The translations under genes were made by a program, and so were the position numbers. The notes under the pieces were generated by a model that saw nothing but the letters and a program-made list of their open reading frames with translations, did no database searches and was not told the origin of the DNA. DNA of 64,000 nucleotides from Apoderus coryli (lineage: Eukaryota > Arthropoda > Insecta > Coleoptera > Attelabidae): positions 16,336,297-16,400,296 of the forward strand of contig OU452206.1 of the NCBI GenBank assembly GCA_911728435.2, in the 5' to 3' direction. Shown piece by piece: positions 31,237 through 42,470 of the stretch (positions are counted from its first letter, which is position 1; each line of letters starts with the position of its first letter).

Positions 31237-33938
31237 TTAAGAAAAACTAACTTTTAAACATTAAAACAATCAATAAATTTTTTCCTCAATTTTTTTTGTT
31301 TTTTTGTAATTTTATAGAAAGAGGCTGATGTTTTCAGATCAGGGGATACCTAGTTTGCACACACCGTACCTATAGTATATGATAATACGTTGATGTAGCT
31401 AGATTAAAACAACCCTTATATCAGTATAATACAAAATAAAACGAACTTACCACACCAGCGCCCTATATTTCGTTTCTAAAAGGACGCATGCGTAAATTAT
31501 ACATAATTTATCGCCAAAAGTAGTCCTAGTTTTAACTACAAGGACGTTTGGAATTAGAATGTGGCTTTAGCACAAAAATAAGAAATAATCTGTATGTATG
31601 GGACCTGGGACCCATATAGGATGTCCAGAAACTAATGGAGTAACCGAAAGCCACAAATTTTAGAATGGATTTCATAGCAATTCGACGTCAAACTTATATT
31701 GCGAAAGGAGTTAGTAGCATCGGTTTTTTAAAGGTAACGCGAAAACGCCTTTAGCCATTGGAGTGAAATGTGACATAGTGATTTCTCTAAATACTCGTAG
31801 AAGCATTTGTTAGCCATAGACTGCTGAATCAAATTGCAACCATAGGCGGCCAAACGGGGGATTCAACGGACATTTTTAATCAAAACTTTTTTTTCACTAA
31901 TTTTTCGAGAATTTTGACATAATTTTTAGAAAATAGGAGGTTTTCTACACCTATAAAATACGCTTGTCTCAAGATGATAGGACGCTGCGTTTAAGGTTTA
32001 AATTGAAAATCGAAAATTTGTTATGACAAAACAAAGTTAAATCAATCATAAAAAATTGATCGATTATTTAAATAAAAAACAAGAACTAATTGTAATTGTT
32101 GAAATTTCAATTAAGGATAATTTTATAATATTTATATAATAATAAAAAACATAGCATTTAAAAATTTACAATAATAATAATTAATACTTCAGGCACTATT
32201 ATTTGCATCAGAATAATCAGAATAGACTTTCTTGTATGATTTATTTATGCCCTATTTATTTGTTCTAAAACACTGAACAACAGTTAGGATTTTAAGCTGG
32301 CTAAACAATCAATTTGGCACTCATGAAAAGTTAACATTTAACTCTTATTATAAGCACAAAATGTATCTTATATTCCGTAGACGTCAGACCCACAAACTAT
32401 GTATTTTTTTTTTTAAACAAAGGGAAATTGATGATGATGTTTGTGGTATAATGTGATGAATTTACATAACAAAGGAGGGCTTCATCATCAGCTATCCTCA
32501 GAAGCCCAATTGTTTCTCCAATGTCAATTCAACGGATTGAAACAGCGACGTTTATTTGACTTATAGTGTGATCGAAACAAGACAGCAATCGAATGTAGTA
32601 TCGAAGATCCGTGAAGTATTACGGTACGTCCCGCGTAACATTATGGTATGGATTTCGGCTGGGTAACGGATTGGTACATAAAGAGTACTCTTAAACGGTT
32701 TCCAAAAGGTTTCGGAAAAACAAATTGAAATGGGCTAAAATAATAAATTTATAAAGGTGGGTAGACATCCAACAGGACTTCGTATCGTAAAACCCTCGAG
32801 CATATGTTGTTATTTACAAAATTACAATTACAAAAACGCCTTTAAATATTTTTTCCAATTTAGTGACCGATATTATGTTCGTTAAAAAAATTAATATTTT
32901 GACATAAACAATCTTTTTAAAAAATTAACCAGTGGCATGCTATCGGAATTAGTTGCACTTTTTATCCCCCTATTTTACGCCACTGAAATAAATATATATT
33001 TTTTTACAGGTCCAGAGAAATTACCGTATAACTTAGAAAAATATGTACCTATCGAAATCTTTCGGCATTCGGCAACGGTTGCAGACTTCGTTCGTTTTAC
33101 TTTCCCGCACAGGTTGTAACCAATTGAGCTAAATTTTGATGTGTGAGTTTGGGGGAGTCCTAGGGTGAACCATTAGTTTTTAGCTGAAATCGCTTTAGCC
33201 TTGTGATAGGGATGGACATCATTTTAAACCATTTTTTATCTGATTTACAGCGATAGATTACTTCTGATATTTGCCCTCATAATTATCGAGAAAATTACGT
33301 TTAAAATTTCACCAGTTAAGTAGTTGGAACCTATATCTCTTGTTCCTTATATTTGTGTATGTCCTTTGATTGTTTGTTATTTTATTGAGTATTTCAGTTT
33401 GGTTTATTGTTGATTTGTCTTGTTAATTTTAGTGGTATAATAGAAAGATATATAATTTATTTAAAAACATACTTAGTCTAGTCTCTTACTAGTCAAAAAC
33501 TTACCCACTAGTTGTATACCATCATTAAAAAAAAATCCCGGGACAGCTTGTCTTTTAATGTCATATATTAAATTTGTCATCGCTAGTTAGCTTTGTTTTC
33601 TTGTTAGGGTTCCACCCTGTATATGGACGAATAGATAGATAATGTATCCTGCTTAAAAAATATTGAAAAAAATTTAACGTTGTAAGTTACTTTTAAAGTA
33701 AAAAAATCATGTAAACTATAAGTACATGTTATTAGAGTGTTTTGACCGCTCGTACGTGACGTCACAATTAAGCACGTTGTCCTATGTAGAGGTGTTATTG
33801 ACTTAATAAACTATGGAGGTATGTTATCTGCACCAGTGGATTTCATCTAATTTTAAGAATCTGTCGCTTTCTCTATCTGATAAACGGTTTCTTGTTTAGG
33901 CAGTAAGTAGGTAAGTATATTGTGTGAAATCTACTTAC
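31237..33938. other. intronic non-coding stretch
   Basis: No gene supported. A TATAGGATGTCCAGAAACTAATGG start near 31615 and a CCACCCTGTATATGG end near 33612 look like MITE termini. The rest is AT-rich and unassigned. Confidence 0.4.
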
Positions 33939-34056
33939 CCCCATCTCGACCAAATTTCCGCTTTTTCTTCGATGTTGAGGACGAACTCTGCTTCTGATTG
34001 GATGACTTCTCATTCTTCTCTTTGTCCTTATCTTTATTTTTCCACCGAATTAACAT
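33939..34056 (-). CDS. candidate alternative first exon (Lys/Ser-rich)
   Basis: ATG at 34056 encodes 39 residues: MLIRWKNKDKDKEKNEKSSN, then a Gln/Ser tract and SKKKRKFGRDG, ending in the strong donor GGG|GTAAGT in phase 1. This phase fits the 19841-19897 acceptor. Codon content is clean and GC is higher than around it. The frame is also open for ten codons upstream of the ATG (to a possible TTAG acceptor near 34091), so the exon could begin earlier. KKKRK could be a nuclear or membrane-binding basic patch. It resembles the main exon at 46901-49097 in style (KDKSKKKDSEKNK) but is not a copy of it. Confidence 0.6.
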
Positions 34057-34564
34057 ATTATTAGAATTATTTGGTTCGTAAGTACCACACTAAGTTATCT
34101 TTATATTATTAATTGATAAAATACGTTAGAAATATCACACATTTTATAATTATTCTAAATATTAGAGCCTCTATTACTTAAATAAGACATACTTTAAAGT
34201 TATGATTGTTTTAAAAATATCTAAATATTTATATTATTACAGGTTAGTTTAAGAGTCATTTTAAATATGATTTAAGATTTTCAGATTGAGAAGAAATGCA
34301 GGATAGTATTATATTAAGTTAACTTTTGGTTAATTTGTGGTTAGTAGTTGGTTACGTTGCTTTCTGAAAACATAAAGAATGGAGTCTACAGTAAATTAGC
34401 TACATCAGCAAATACGATTCTTATTAAAGCGTCTACGAAACGAATGTTGAACAAATGCACCTAAACAGGTGAAAAGCTTTTTAAAAACATCTTCCAACAG
34501 AAAACAATATATGAAGCGTTTAAAGTGTGCACTTTATTGTTTCACTCTGTATAAAAAATAGAGA
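34057..34564. other. intronic sequence
   Basis: Nothing recognised. Confidence 0.4.
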
Positions 34565-34895
34565 TAAATTGTTTTTTTCTGTGACGGGAAAAAAGTTTGA
34601 CATATTTACTCTCTTGACAGGTAATAAAATGTCACTTTTTATCCCCGGGAAAAAAGTGAGCACTTTTTTCCCGGACACATAAGTAACGGTAGATATTTAA
34701 TTTTAGGAAATTGACAGATATTTGATTACTTTTTTAAAACTTCAAATTTCACTTGGATAATTTTCTGACTTTTTTCAATATTAAATCGAAGTTTTTCCCG
34801 TCTCAGAAAAAAATAGTGTATCATACACGGGAAAAAAGTTAGATTTTAGTAATCTAGTACTTTTTTCCCTTGTATAATAAATAACTATTTTTATG
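34565..34895 (-). mobile_element. GGGAAAAAAGT-motif MITE, short inverted copy
   Basis: CTGTGACGGGAAAAAAGTTTGAC ... GTACTTTTTTCCCTTGTATAATAAATAACTA is the reverse complement of 12250-12716, without its internal segment of about 130 bp. Multiple GGGAAAAAAGT boxes keep their order. Confidence 0.75.
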
Positions 34896-36449
34896 TATTC
34901 TAGACAAAATAAACTATAAAAACGTGAACTGAAAATATTTATATACCAAAACTTATTTATTTTTTAGGTTAACAAAACGACGTCTGCTTGCGTATGTAGG
35001 TATATAACCTCAATTAATTTTGAATAACCATTTCTTTAACCCGAATTATTTGCTTAACCACGCGTTTAACTGGTAGGTAGGTATATCTTAAACAAATTAA
35101 AATCTAAGTACTCTTTCATTCATGCCATGTCTGACGCAAACAGAATGTTCTAATTTGAACTATATAAGTAGGTATTTACGTTTATTTTGTAGAGCAGACG
35201 TCGTTTTATTAATCTAAATATCATCGTTCCTATCTGAGATGGATTACTTCATTAAATTAATTATTTATTTTGTTAATTGCATAAACAATCGAGCAGGTTA
35301 TACCTGCTTTATAACTCCAAATAATAGTGCCAACAAACTGAATTGAAAATTCTTGACATTGGGCGGATGCCCCGATAAATAACACAGCCGAAAAAATAAG
35401 TCTACAATATTAAGAAACCTTATTAAGTTTAAGCGTAAAATATCCCTATGCAATTATAATAATATAACATTCCTAGTTCATGCGAAGTTAGTAAGCGTAA
35501 AGATGAAAATAGAAAGGAGTTTGAGTGTTTACAAAATTAATAATTTTAAGAATTTAGGTAGGTACCTATACCTATAATTTGCGATCTACGCCACACAAAA
35601 TTAATCTGCCAACTCCCAAAATATATTAGGTAGAGACAATTGTATTATTTAAGTATATTAAATATTAGTTTGTTATAAACAATCTTCTGAACTTACTTGT
35701 GTTTCTATTAAAATCATAATCACTTAATTGGCGAAAGAACGCACATAAGTACCTAAATAAATTATAACAAAATATCGTATTTAAATTTGGTATAACATAA
35801 ACTTATTTATTATCCATATTCAATAATATAATTGAGTTGCTACTAAATTAACGATAGTTTTTACGTTGAAAAAACTACACGAGCTTTTACTAAGATTGAC
35901 ATATTATTATAAAGCACAGCATCCCGGTTAAGTGACGTAATATATACAATGAAAAAAATTGAGCACCATCTCACACAAGTTACCAGTGTTGCCAAAGGTA
36001 ACGGCAGAAGATAGATATGTTTGAAATTGTTTACCACCATGAATAGGTATTTATATTTTATGCAGGCATTAGAAAAGTGTAAGCACAACGTTAGCAGTGA
36101 TATTCGGTATAAGTTTTAATATTTTGACATTTACTTAGTAGCTAACGTAGGTAAGTAACTAGTAAAACGTTTGTTGTTTTTTAACCTGCCAAAAATGTTC
36201 AAATTAAATTATTTATTCAAAAACAATTGAAGATAGATATAGGCAAGTACCTAATAAAACAAATTAGCTACTACTGCAAAATTGATTGGGAATAGAAAAA
36301 ATATAATAATATACAGGGTGTTTCGTAGTATACGTTAACAGCAATCGCCCTATGTATAGTATATAAAAATTAATTTAATTTTTATTTTATTGAATTTTTC
36401 AATGTGATTTCAATATTATCACCTATACAAGAAAAAAATAAAAAATACT
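34896..36449. other. non-coding AT-rich stretch
   Basis: No gene. A MITE terminus TATACAGGGTGTTTCGTAGTATACG lies near 36311. Confidence 0.4.
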
Positions 36450-36725
36450 ATTAATTTTAAAAGACACAGTGGCAACGTTGTGTGCTCTATTGAAATCGAT
36501 GGTGGCGCTATGCTGTGGCGCGGTCAGGAAACTATATCTTCAGAGTTAGTGGAGTTGGCTACACATACACTTTTTTTTTTCTCTTCTTGGGTGCTCTATT
36601 TTCGGGAGAGGCATGAGAGGAGAGACGGGTGTTGGGTAAACGGCGATGACGACCGACAGAACAGCGGGTGAACGCCCTTTTCATCTGCTCCTGCTGCTGT
36701 TCTCGCTCTGGAAAACGCCGCCCTT
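36450..36725. promoter_or_regulatory. GC-richer island, possible promoter or 5' UTR
   Basis: An unusually GC-rich, CpG-containing stretch (GGTGGCGCTATGCTGTGGCGCGG ... AACGGCGATGACGACCGACAG ... CTGCTCCTGCTGCTGTTCTCGC) in AT-rich intron. It lies 2.4 kb upstream, on the minus strand, of the candidate first exon at 34056, so a promoter or non-coding first exon is possible. This rests on composition and position only. Confidence 0.3.
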
Positions 36726-37094
36726 ATACTGGGTGTTGGACATGTTCCGGAACAATTTCCTGACAGCAATTTATGACATCGTCGCCTTTTTTTTAAAGGA
36801 TTCTTATATAATCTGAATCGGCTGTTAAATTATAAATATATAAGCCTAAGGTTTTGAATAAAAATATAAGGAAATGTTTGCAGATAATTGAGGTCAAACT
36901 TACTCTGATTCTGATTTTTTCAGAAATATGTTTTAATTAATCATGATTTATTTAATTAATTTATAATTTTCGAAATGTATTTTTTATAATTCTTAAAATA
37001 TAATTTTCATCGAAGAGTCTTTAATACATTTCTTGCTATTAACGTTTACATAATGTAATTGAGCTTTTCATAAGAATTTTTTTTAATTAATTTG
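36726..37094. other. AT-rich stretch
   Basis: Nothing recognised. Confidence 0.4.
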
Positions 37095-37135
37095 ACCACT
37101 GATGATGAAGCCAGGTGCTCCGAAACATGTATGGT
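37095..37135 (+). ncRNA. hammerhead-ribozyme-like motif
   Basis: ACCA-CTGATGA-T-GAAGC-CAGGT-GCTCC-GAAAC-AT-GTA-TGGT. Stem I ACCA/TGGT pairs fully; the core CUGAUGA and GAAA are exact; stem II pairs with one A-C mismatch; C15.2-G16.2 and A15.1-U16.1 close a minimal stem III with a two-base loop; the cleavage triplet is GUA. An extra U follows CUGAUGA, as in every copy in this window. Penelope-like elements are known to carry small hammerheads of this kind. Activity is not shown. Confidence 0.5.
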
Positions 37136-37261
37136 GTTGAATGAGATATATACCTATTAAAGTTATTTCATGGAGGTATGACTTTTATTTCCTACAGTTA
37201 AAAATTCCTTTTTTGCACAAAATATGTTTTTATTTTGATTTTCTCTAAAGCTGGTTCTACA

Positions 37262-37747
37262 ATGTGTCCAGGGATAGAGTTTGGAACATGAAAACTTTTT
37301 TATTTGTCGATTTAGAAGAAAAAGTCATTCTTTATAAAAACGTCTGCTTGTGTCGAAACTACAATTTCAAATGCCAAATTTGCGATTACTATACAGGGTA
37401 TATCAAAAATAACATTTTCAATGATTTTGATTTTTTGTTTTTTATAATTTTATGAAAATATTTTCAAAACCGTGATTTATTACACCAATTGTGCAAAAAA
37501 CACTAATAAACTTTTTCCTCAAAGTGGTTAATTTCATAGCTACTATTAAAATAATAAAATTAAAAAAACAAAAAAATCAAAATCATTAAAAATGTTATTT
37601 TTGATATACCCTGTATAGTAATCGTAAATTTGGTATTTGAAATTGTAATTTCAACACAAGCAGACGTTTTTATAAAGAATGACTTTTTCTTCTAAATCTA
37701 CAAATAAAAAAGTTTTTGTTCTCGCAAACTCTATCCCTGGACACATT
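37262..37747 (+). repeat. 475-bp foldback repeat, full unit
   Basis: From TGTGTCCAGGGATAGAG to CTCTATCCCTGGACACATT. Compensating changes at both ends (CCAGGG / CCCTGG instead of CCACGG / CCGTGG) keep the terminal inverted repeat perfect. Confidence 0.85.
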
Positions 37748-38218
37748 GGATAGAGTTTGGAAGAAGAAAAACTCTTTTATTTGTAGATTTAGAAGAAAAA
37801 GTCATTCTTTATAAAAACATCTGCTTGTGTCAAAACTACAAATTCAAATACCAAATTTGCGATTACTATACAGGGTATATCAAAAATAATATTTTTAATG
37901 ATTTTGATTTTCTTGTTTTTTTAATTTTATTATTTTAATAGTAGCTATGAAATTTGAGAAAAAAGTTTATTAGTGTTTTTTGCACAATTGGTGTAATAAA
38001 TCACGGTTTTGAAAATATTTTCATAAAATTAAAAAAAACAAAAAAATCAAAATCATTAAAAATGTTATTTTTGATATACCCTGTATAGTAATCGTAAATT
38101 TGATATTGGAAATTGTAGTTTCGACACAAGCAGACGTTTTTATAAAGAATGACTTTTTCTTCTAATTCGACAAATAAAAAAGTTCTTCCTCTTCCAAACT
38201 CTATTCCTGGACACATTG
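37748..38218 (-). repeat. 475-bp foldback repeat, full unit
   Basis: Directly follows the previous unit, with the loop in the minus orientation; it lacks the AACCACTT of the loop near 37952. Ends CTCTATTCCTGGACACATTGTATA. Confidence 0.85.
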
Positions 38219-38319
38219 TATATAGTCCTTGTTGGACCCTTCACAGTGCTGCAACATTTTCCCTTATGTCACGACAATGCATATTAATCCTAATCTAATA
38301 AGTTTTCTCTAGTGTCAAC

Positions 38320-38670
38320 CGATGGGGAATAGACTAATGATTTCAAATGTCCTTACAAGAAAAAATCTAAGGGATTAAGGTTCGAGGAGGCCAAGCAACT
38401 GGTCCTCCTCTTCCTATCCAACGATTTTCAAAAGTCACATTTAAATATTCTCGCAACTGCTAGAGTAAAATGGGGCGGGTCTCCATCATGCATAAAGCAA
38501 AGGTTTCGCATTTCCAACGGTAGATCTTCTCTAGTTCTGGTAAGTTGTTTTGGAGGAACCCCAAATAAATTTCTGCGTTTAACCTTCTTGGCAAAACAAA
38601 TGCTCTCTGATGATACCGGCCCATTATCAAGAGACACCCCGAAAAAGTCCATTAGGGATACATGTAACAC
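38320..38670 (-). pseudogene. DDE (mariner/DUF4817-type) transposase fragment
   Basis: Minus-strand LCFMHDGDPPHFTLAVARIF, then WIGRGGPVAWPPR with loss of frame after it. This matches the FMHDGAPPHF ... WIGRGGPxxWPPRSPDL block, with the second catalytic Asp kept. The upstream VKRRNLFGVPPKQLTR belongs to the linker. No TIRs found. Confidence 0.75.
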
Positions 38671-39732
38671 TTTTTAAAAATTCGATAATTTGAGTTATAA
38701 GCCAACTTTCCAAAAAAATTTGGAAATTGCTCTTTTAAGGATAGTCCAAAGATCAAAAATATGCATAGAAAAATGTCCAACATCAAAAATTGACAATATG
38801 ACATAACCCCCTTCGGCCTCTGCATGGTATAGGATATGCATTACTATGTACATGTAGATGATACGTGTTTACATGTGTCTACTGTTGTGTATCCTATTGT
38901 GCTTAAATGCAGGCCGATATTTGTAGATGGGCAACGACTATGGTACTCTGACGAGTTCATAACAAGAGCGAAACGAATTCGTCAGTATCTGTCGACCCAT
39001 ATGCCTCGGTCTGGTTCTATTGAATTAGACTGGGGCCCTGCTAAATTAAACAAAATTCCTTGTGTAGGTAAAACCAACATTTTAGTCCGCTTTGCCACGA
39101 AATTATTTTTATTTATAACCCCCAACTTTGCTAAAAAAAAAAACACGACTTCCTTTGCTCACCCTGTATAAGTAGATAAATAAAAGAAATATATCCTGTA
39201 CGTCAAGAACCTCCAGAATACCGCAACTCGAGATCTTTTTCTGTTCTGAAAATATCTGGATTTGAGTTTGGGTACAATTTTCCATGTTGCAAAGCAACTG
39301 TCCCTGGCGCGGTCCCAGGATTTTCTTGAGAGGGGGGGGGGGCGCAAAATATAAAAGTATTTGCCATATAGTTGAAAGTGATGTAGGTATCTGTACACAA
39401 GATTGCCGGCTTGTCCTTAATATCGTAAAATTGGGACCGTCACTGAACTGTCCACCAGTTTAGATTATTTCTAGGACTAGGTAAGTAAAATAAAGCAAAA
39501 GAAAAAAATAGTTGTCAAATAATTATATTCAAAAATATTACTTAAATGAACTAAACAATATTACTCAATAATTTAAATCAGGATAATAATTAATAATTTA
39601 TACACAACAAAACAACAATAACATAAATTATATTTTCATTTTAAAAAAACTATTAAGTATTATCATATACGTATAGGTTATCAAGGCTTGATTTTTCAGG
39701 AATAATTTGATTTTAATAATTATAATACACAT
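38671..39732. other. non-coding; G-tract
   Basis: A run of 11 G (39332-39342) interrupts otherwise AT-rich sequence. A CACCCTGTATAAGT terminus lies near 39160. The frame at 38836-39171 has no recognisable domain and ends at that terminus, so it is not called as a gene. Confidence 0.4.
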
Positions 39733-40559
39733 TTCTTTTTAGACCAGGGTCGATAATTTTAAAAATGGTAAAAAGTGGAAAAAAATTATAATAATTCCGG
39801 GCGATCTGAGGTCGGGAAGGGAGAGGGGGTGAGTTTTTAAGGGTAAAAAACGGTTAATCTCGATTTCCGGTAAAACTGCAAGTCCTATGAAAAAAAGTCA
39901 AATGGCAAAGTTGTAGGTAATAAAAAGATCTACAACTTTTGTATCGACACTTTTTTCACATAACCTCAAAATTTATGTGGAAAATTCGAATAACCGAGTT
40001 TTTGGTTTTTTATTTTTATCTTTTGCAAAATAATTTATTTTTTCACGAAATTTGGTGAAAACTTACCTTTGTATGTCCCAAACATACAGTAATTTTTTTA
40101 ATTTAAAATATTAATTTTTTCACCTTATTTTGACTTAATATCAAAAAAGCACCCTAATTTTCAATCGAAAATTCTCACGTCAAAATATCTGCTTTTTTAA
40201 AAAAGTTGGTGTGTTTTTTGTTCGTTGAAATCTCTACTTTCTGGTGGTATAATAGTTATTTACGTAATTAGTGGGATATGGACGTTATTAACGCACGCAT
40301 GTGAAGTTTGCACGACGAGGCCGTAGGCCGAGTCGTGTATTCACATAAGTGCGTTAATAATTCCTATCCCACGTGTATATTTTAAAATTTAAAAATATTT
40401 CAATTCAACGTATTGTTAATAATATTTGCTGAAAACATAAGGTACCGGTGACCATATTTTGTGACCATAGCAACAAAGACAAACAAAGCTGTGTAAATAA
40501 AATAAATTAGTTCTGTTATCAAATTGTCAAAGTTGAATGAAGAAACATCTATACAAAAA

Positions 40560-41210
40560 TCAGTTCAAGCGAAGACAATCTCCCTTCGTACATTGAAAAT
40601 GTAGCTTCAACTATTAAATCTTGTACAAGAGAAATCACAAGAAAAATACCAGCTGGTTTATGATTGCTATCAGAAATGGTGTAGAGAAGAAGGTTGGATA
40701 CATGAGTAGTGAAGAAGCACTTTAACTAGCGGAGTAAGATACAGAAGCCTTCACTTAACCAATTGTCGACATCAAGAAATAATTTTTAACAAATGCGGAC
40801 AATGTGAGATATTTGTGGCTGAAGCTTAGGTAAGACTCTTGTGTAGATTATAAAAAGGTAAAAGTGTATTCATATAATATTTACTTTAAGATATGTTGAT
40901 ATTTGTTTTAGCTGGCGCATGAGGGCGGCAATAGCTAACAATTATGTTGATAGAAGAAATGAAAGACTAAGTGCTAGAAAATTACTATCTCAAATATCAA
41001 AACAAAAGTGTCTGGAGCATTTTTTATATCTGGAAATATTGACGGCGTGAATCTAGTTGAAGTCAGAAATTACGTTGAATTAGGACCTAAAAATATCGAA
41101 TATAAGCTATTTTTTGTTGGATACAGGGCTGGCAAATGCACGCAACAAATGTCAGCATATATACCTAACTGTAAAGTGTGCACTGTAAATATATATAATA
41201 AATAAGATAA
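40560..41210 (+). pseudogene. tyrosine-recombinase relic inside the TIR element
   Basis: Fragments in several frames: NLPSYIENVAS and then QEKSQEKYQLVYDCYQKWCR (SAM-like N-terminal domain of insect tyrosine recombinases, pattern EKSxxxYExxYxxFxxWC); then, after about 40905, SWRMRAAIANNYVDRRNERL followed by SARKLLSQI (the C-terminal 'GW.s..vAexYvd.s...k...ak.il' region, whose Tyr would be catalytic or next to it); then LFFVGYRAGKCTQQ and NCKVCTVNIYNK, as in the ends of these proteins. An intron with a TTTTAG acceptor may lie near 40830-40905. The catalytic-Arg block is missing. Confidence 0.45.
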
Positions 41211-41417
41211 TTCTGTACCCTAAACTACATATTATAAAATAAATAAGTAGTTAATTCTGGTTAAATTTTTTCTTCAGTCCCATTATCGCACTAGTGCGGT
41301 AATGTATTTAAAAACGCACTAGTGCGGTAATATACGTCATTATGACATTGAGAATAGTGTCAAATCGTACGTATTACATGACAGTTGTAGATAAAAAAAT
41401 ATACACTACTATGGTAA

Positions 41418-41660
41418 ATGTTCTCAGAAAATGCAAATAATGAAAAAAAATCTAAAGAAAAACCTACGAGGAAGTTGATGATTCAGATTCATCTGAATCA
41501 TCAACTTCCTTCCTTCCTTGTGGATGAAGAACTAATGCAAACTGGAAATAATCTTGGAGACCAAGACGGCGATGGTCGTGAAGATTTCGAAGATCCACTA
41601 GAATCGGGAAGGTTTGTCGAATCTAACGATGAAGAAATGCCACAAAGAGACAAAAACTAA
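41418..41660 (+). pseudogene. acidic ORF remnant with internal perfect hairpin
   Basis: Two frames each look coding: EEVDDSDSSESSTSF, and after it DEELMQTGNNLGDQDGDGRE and DFEDPLESGRF. The Asp/Ser stretch coincides with a perfect 19-bp inverted repeat with a 2-nt loop (41470-41509), and the frame changes just after it. Probably the acidic tail or second ORF of the TIR element. Confidence 0.35.
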
Positions 41661-42470
41661 TGGAGAAGTAATTAGAATGCATTTGAAAATGAATTTGAAA
41701 ATATTATACGTAATAAATAACGTCATCAGTAAAAAGTATTTAAATTGAATGGTACGATTTACATGTATATTTATCTATTATAAGATTTTCTGATATAAAT
41801 GTAATGAGAATTTAATAAATCAACTTTATTACTGAAAAAAAATGCAGCAGTCACATTTTTTAGATGAAATCCTTTTAAATCCTATTTTTAATATTTCAAA
41901 CAACCATTTTCCCATTTCTTTTGCAATCTTGATGATCTTGAAACACACCAACTTTTTTAAAAAAGCAGATATTTTGACGTGATAATTTTCGATTGAAAAT
42001 TAGGGTGCTTTTTCGATATTGTCAAAATAAGGTGAAAAAATGAATATTTTAAATCAAAAAAATTACTGCATGTTTGGGACATACAAAGGTAAGTTTTCAC
42101 CAAATTTCGTGAAAAAATAAACTATTTTGAAAAAGATAAAAATAAAAAACCAAAAACTCGGTTATTCGAATTTTTCACATAAATTTTGAGGTTATGTGAA
42201 AAAAGTGTCGATACAAAAGTTGTAGATCTTTTTATTACCTACAACTTTGCCATTTAACTTTTTTTCATAGGACTTGCAGTTTTACCGGAAATCGAGATTA
42301 ACCGTTTTTTACCCTTCAAAACTCACCCCCTCCCCCTTCCCGACTTTAGATCACCCGTAATTTATTTTTCCTTTAATTTTTGTGATACTCTCTACCTTTT
42401 CCAATGGGTTTCATCCTACTATAATTTTTTTTGGTCTCAAAAATTATCGAATCTGGTCTATTTGTAGGAC

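Larger units (their letters stand above)
39733..42470. mobile_element. 2.7-kb element with about 470-bp TIRs and tyrosine-recombinase relics
   Basis: Left arm about 39740-40215, right arm about 41941-42465, inverted copies along their length: AGACCAGGGTCGATAATTTT against AAAATTATCGAATCTGGTCT (approximate outer ends), then TCTCGATTTCCGGTAAAACTGCAAGTCCTATG, TAGATCTTTTTATTACCTACAAC and the inner ends AAAAGTTGGTGTGTTTT / AAACACACCAACTTTTT. The 1.7-kb core holds palindromes (CACGACGAGGCCGTAGGCCGAGTCGTG near 40312), two direct CGCACTAGTGCGGTAAT boxes (41288-41332) and broken coding sequence. Confidence 0.75.

Noticed and set aside
38836..39171. 111-codon plus-strand frame
   Set aside because: No recognisable family; ends at a MITE terminus in poly-A sequence.
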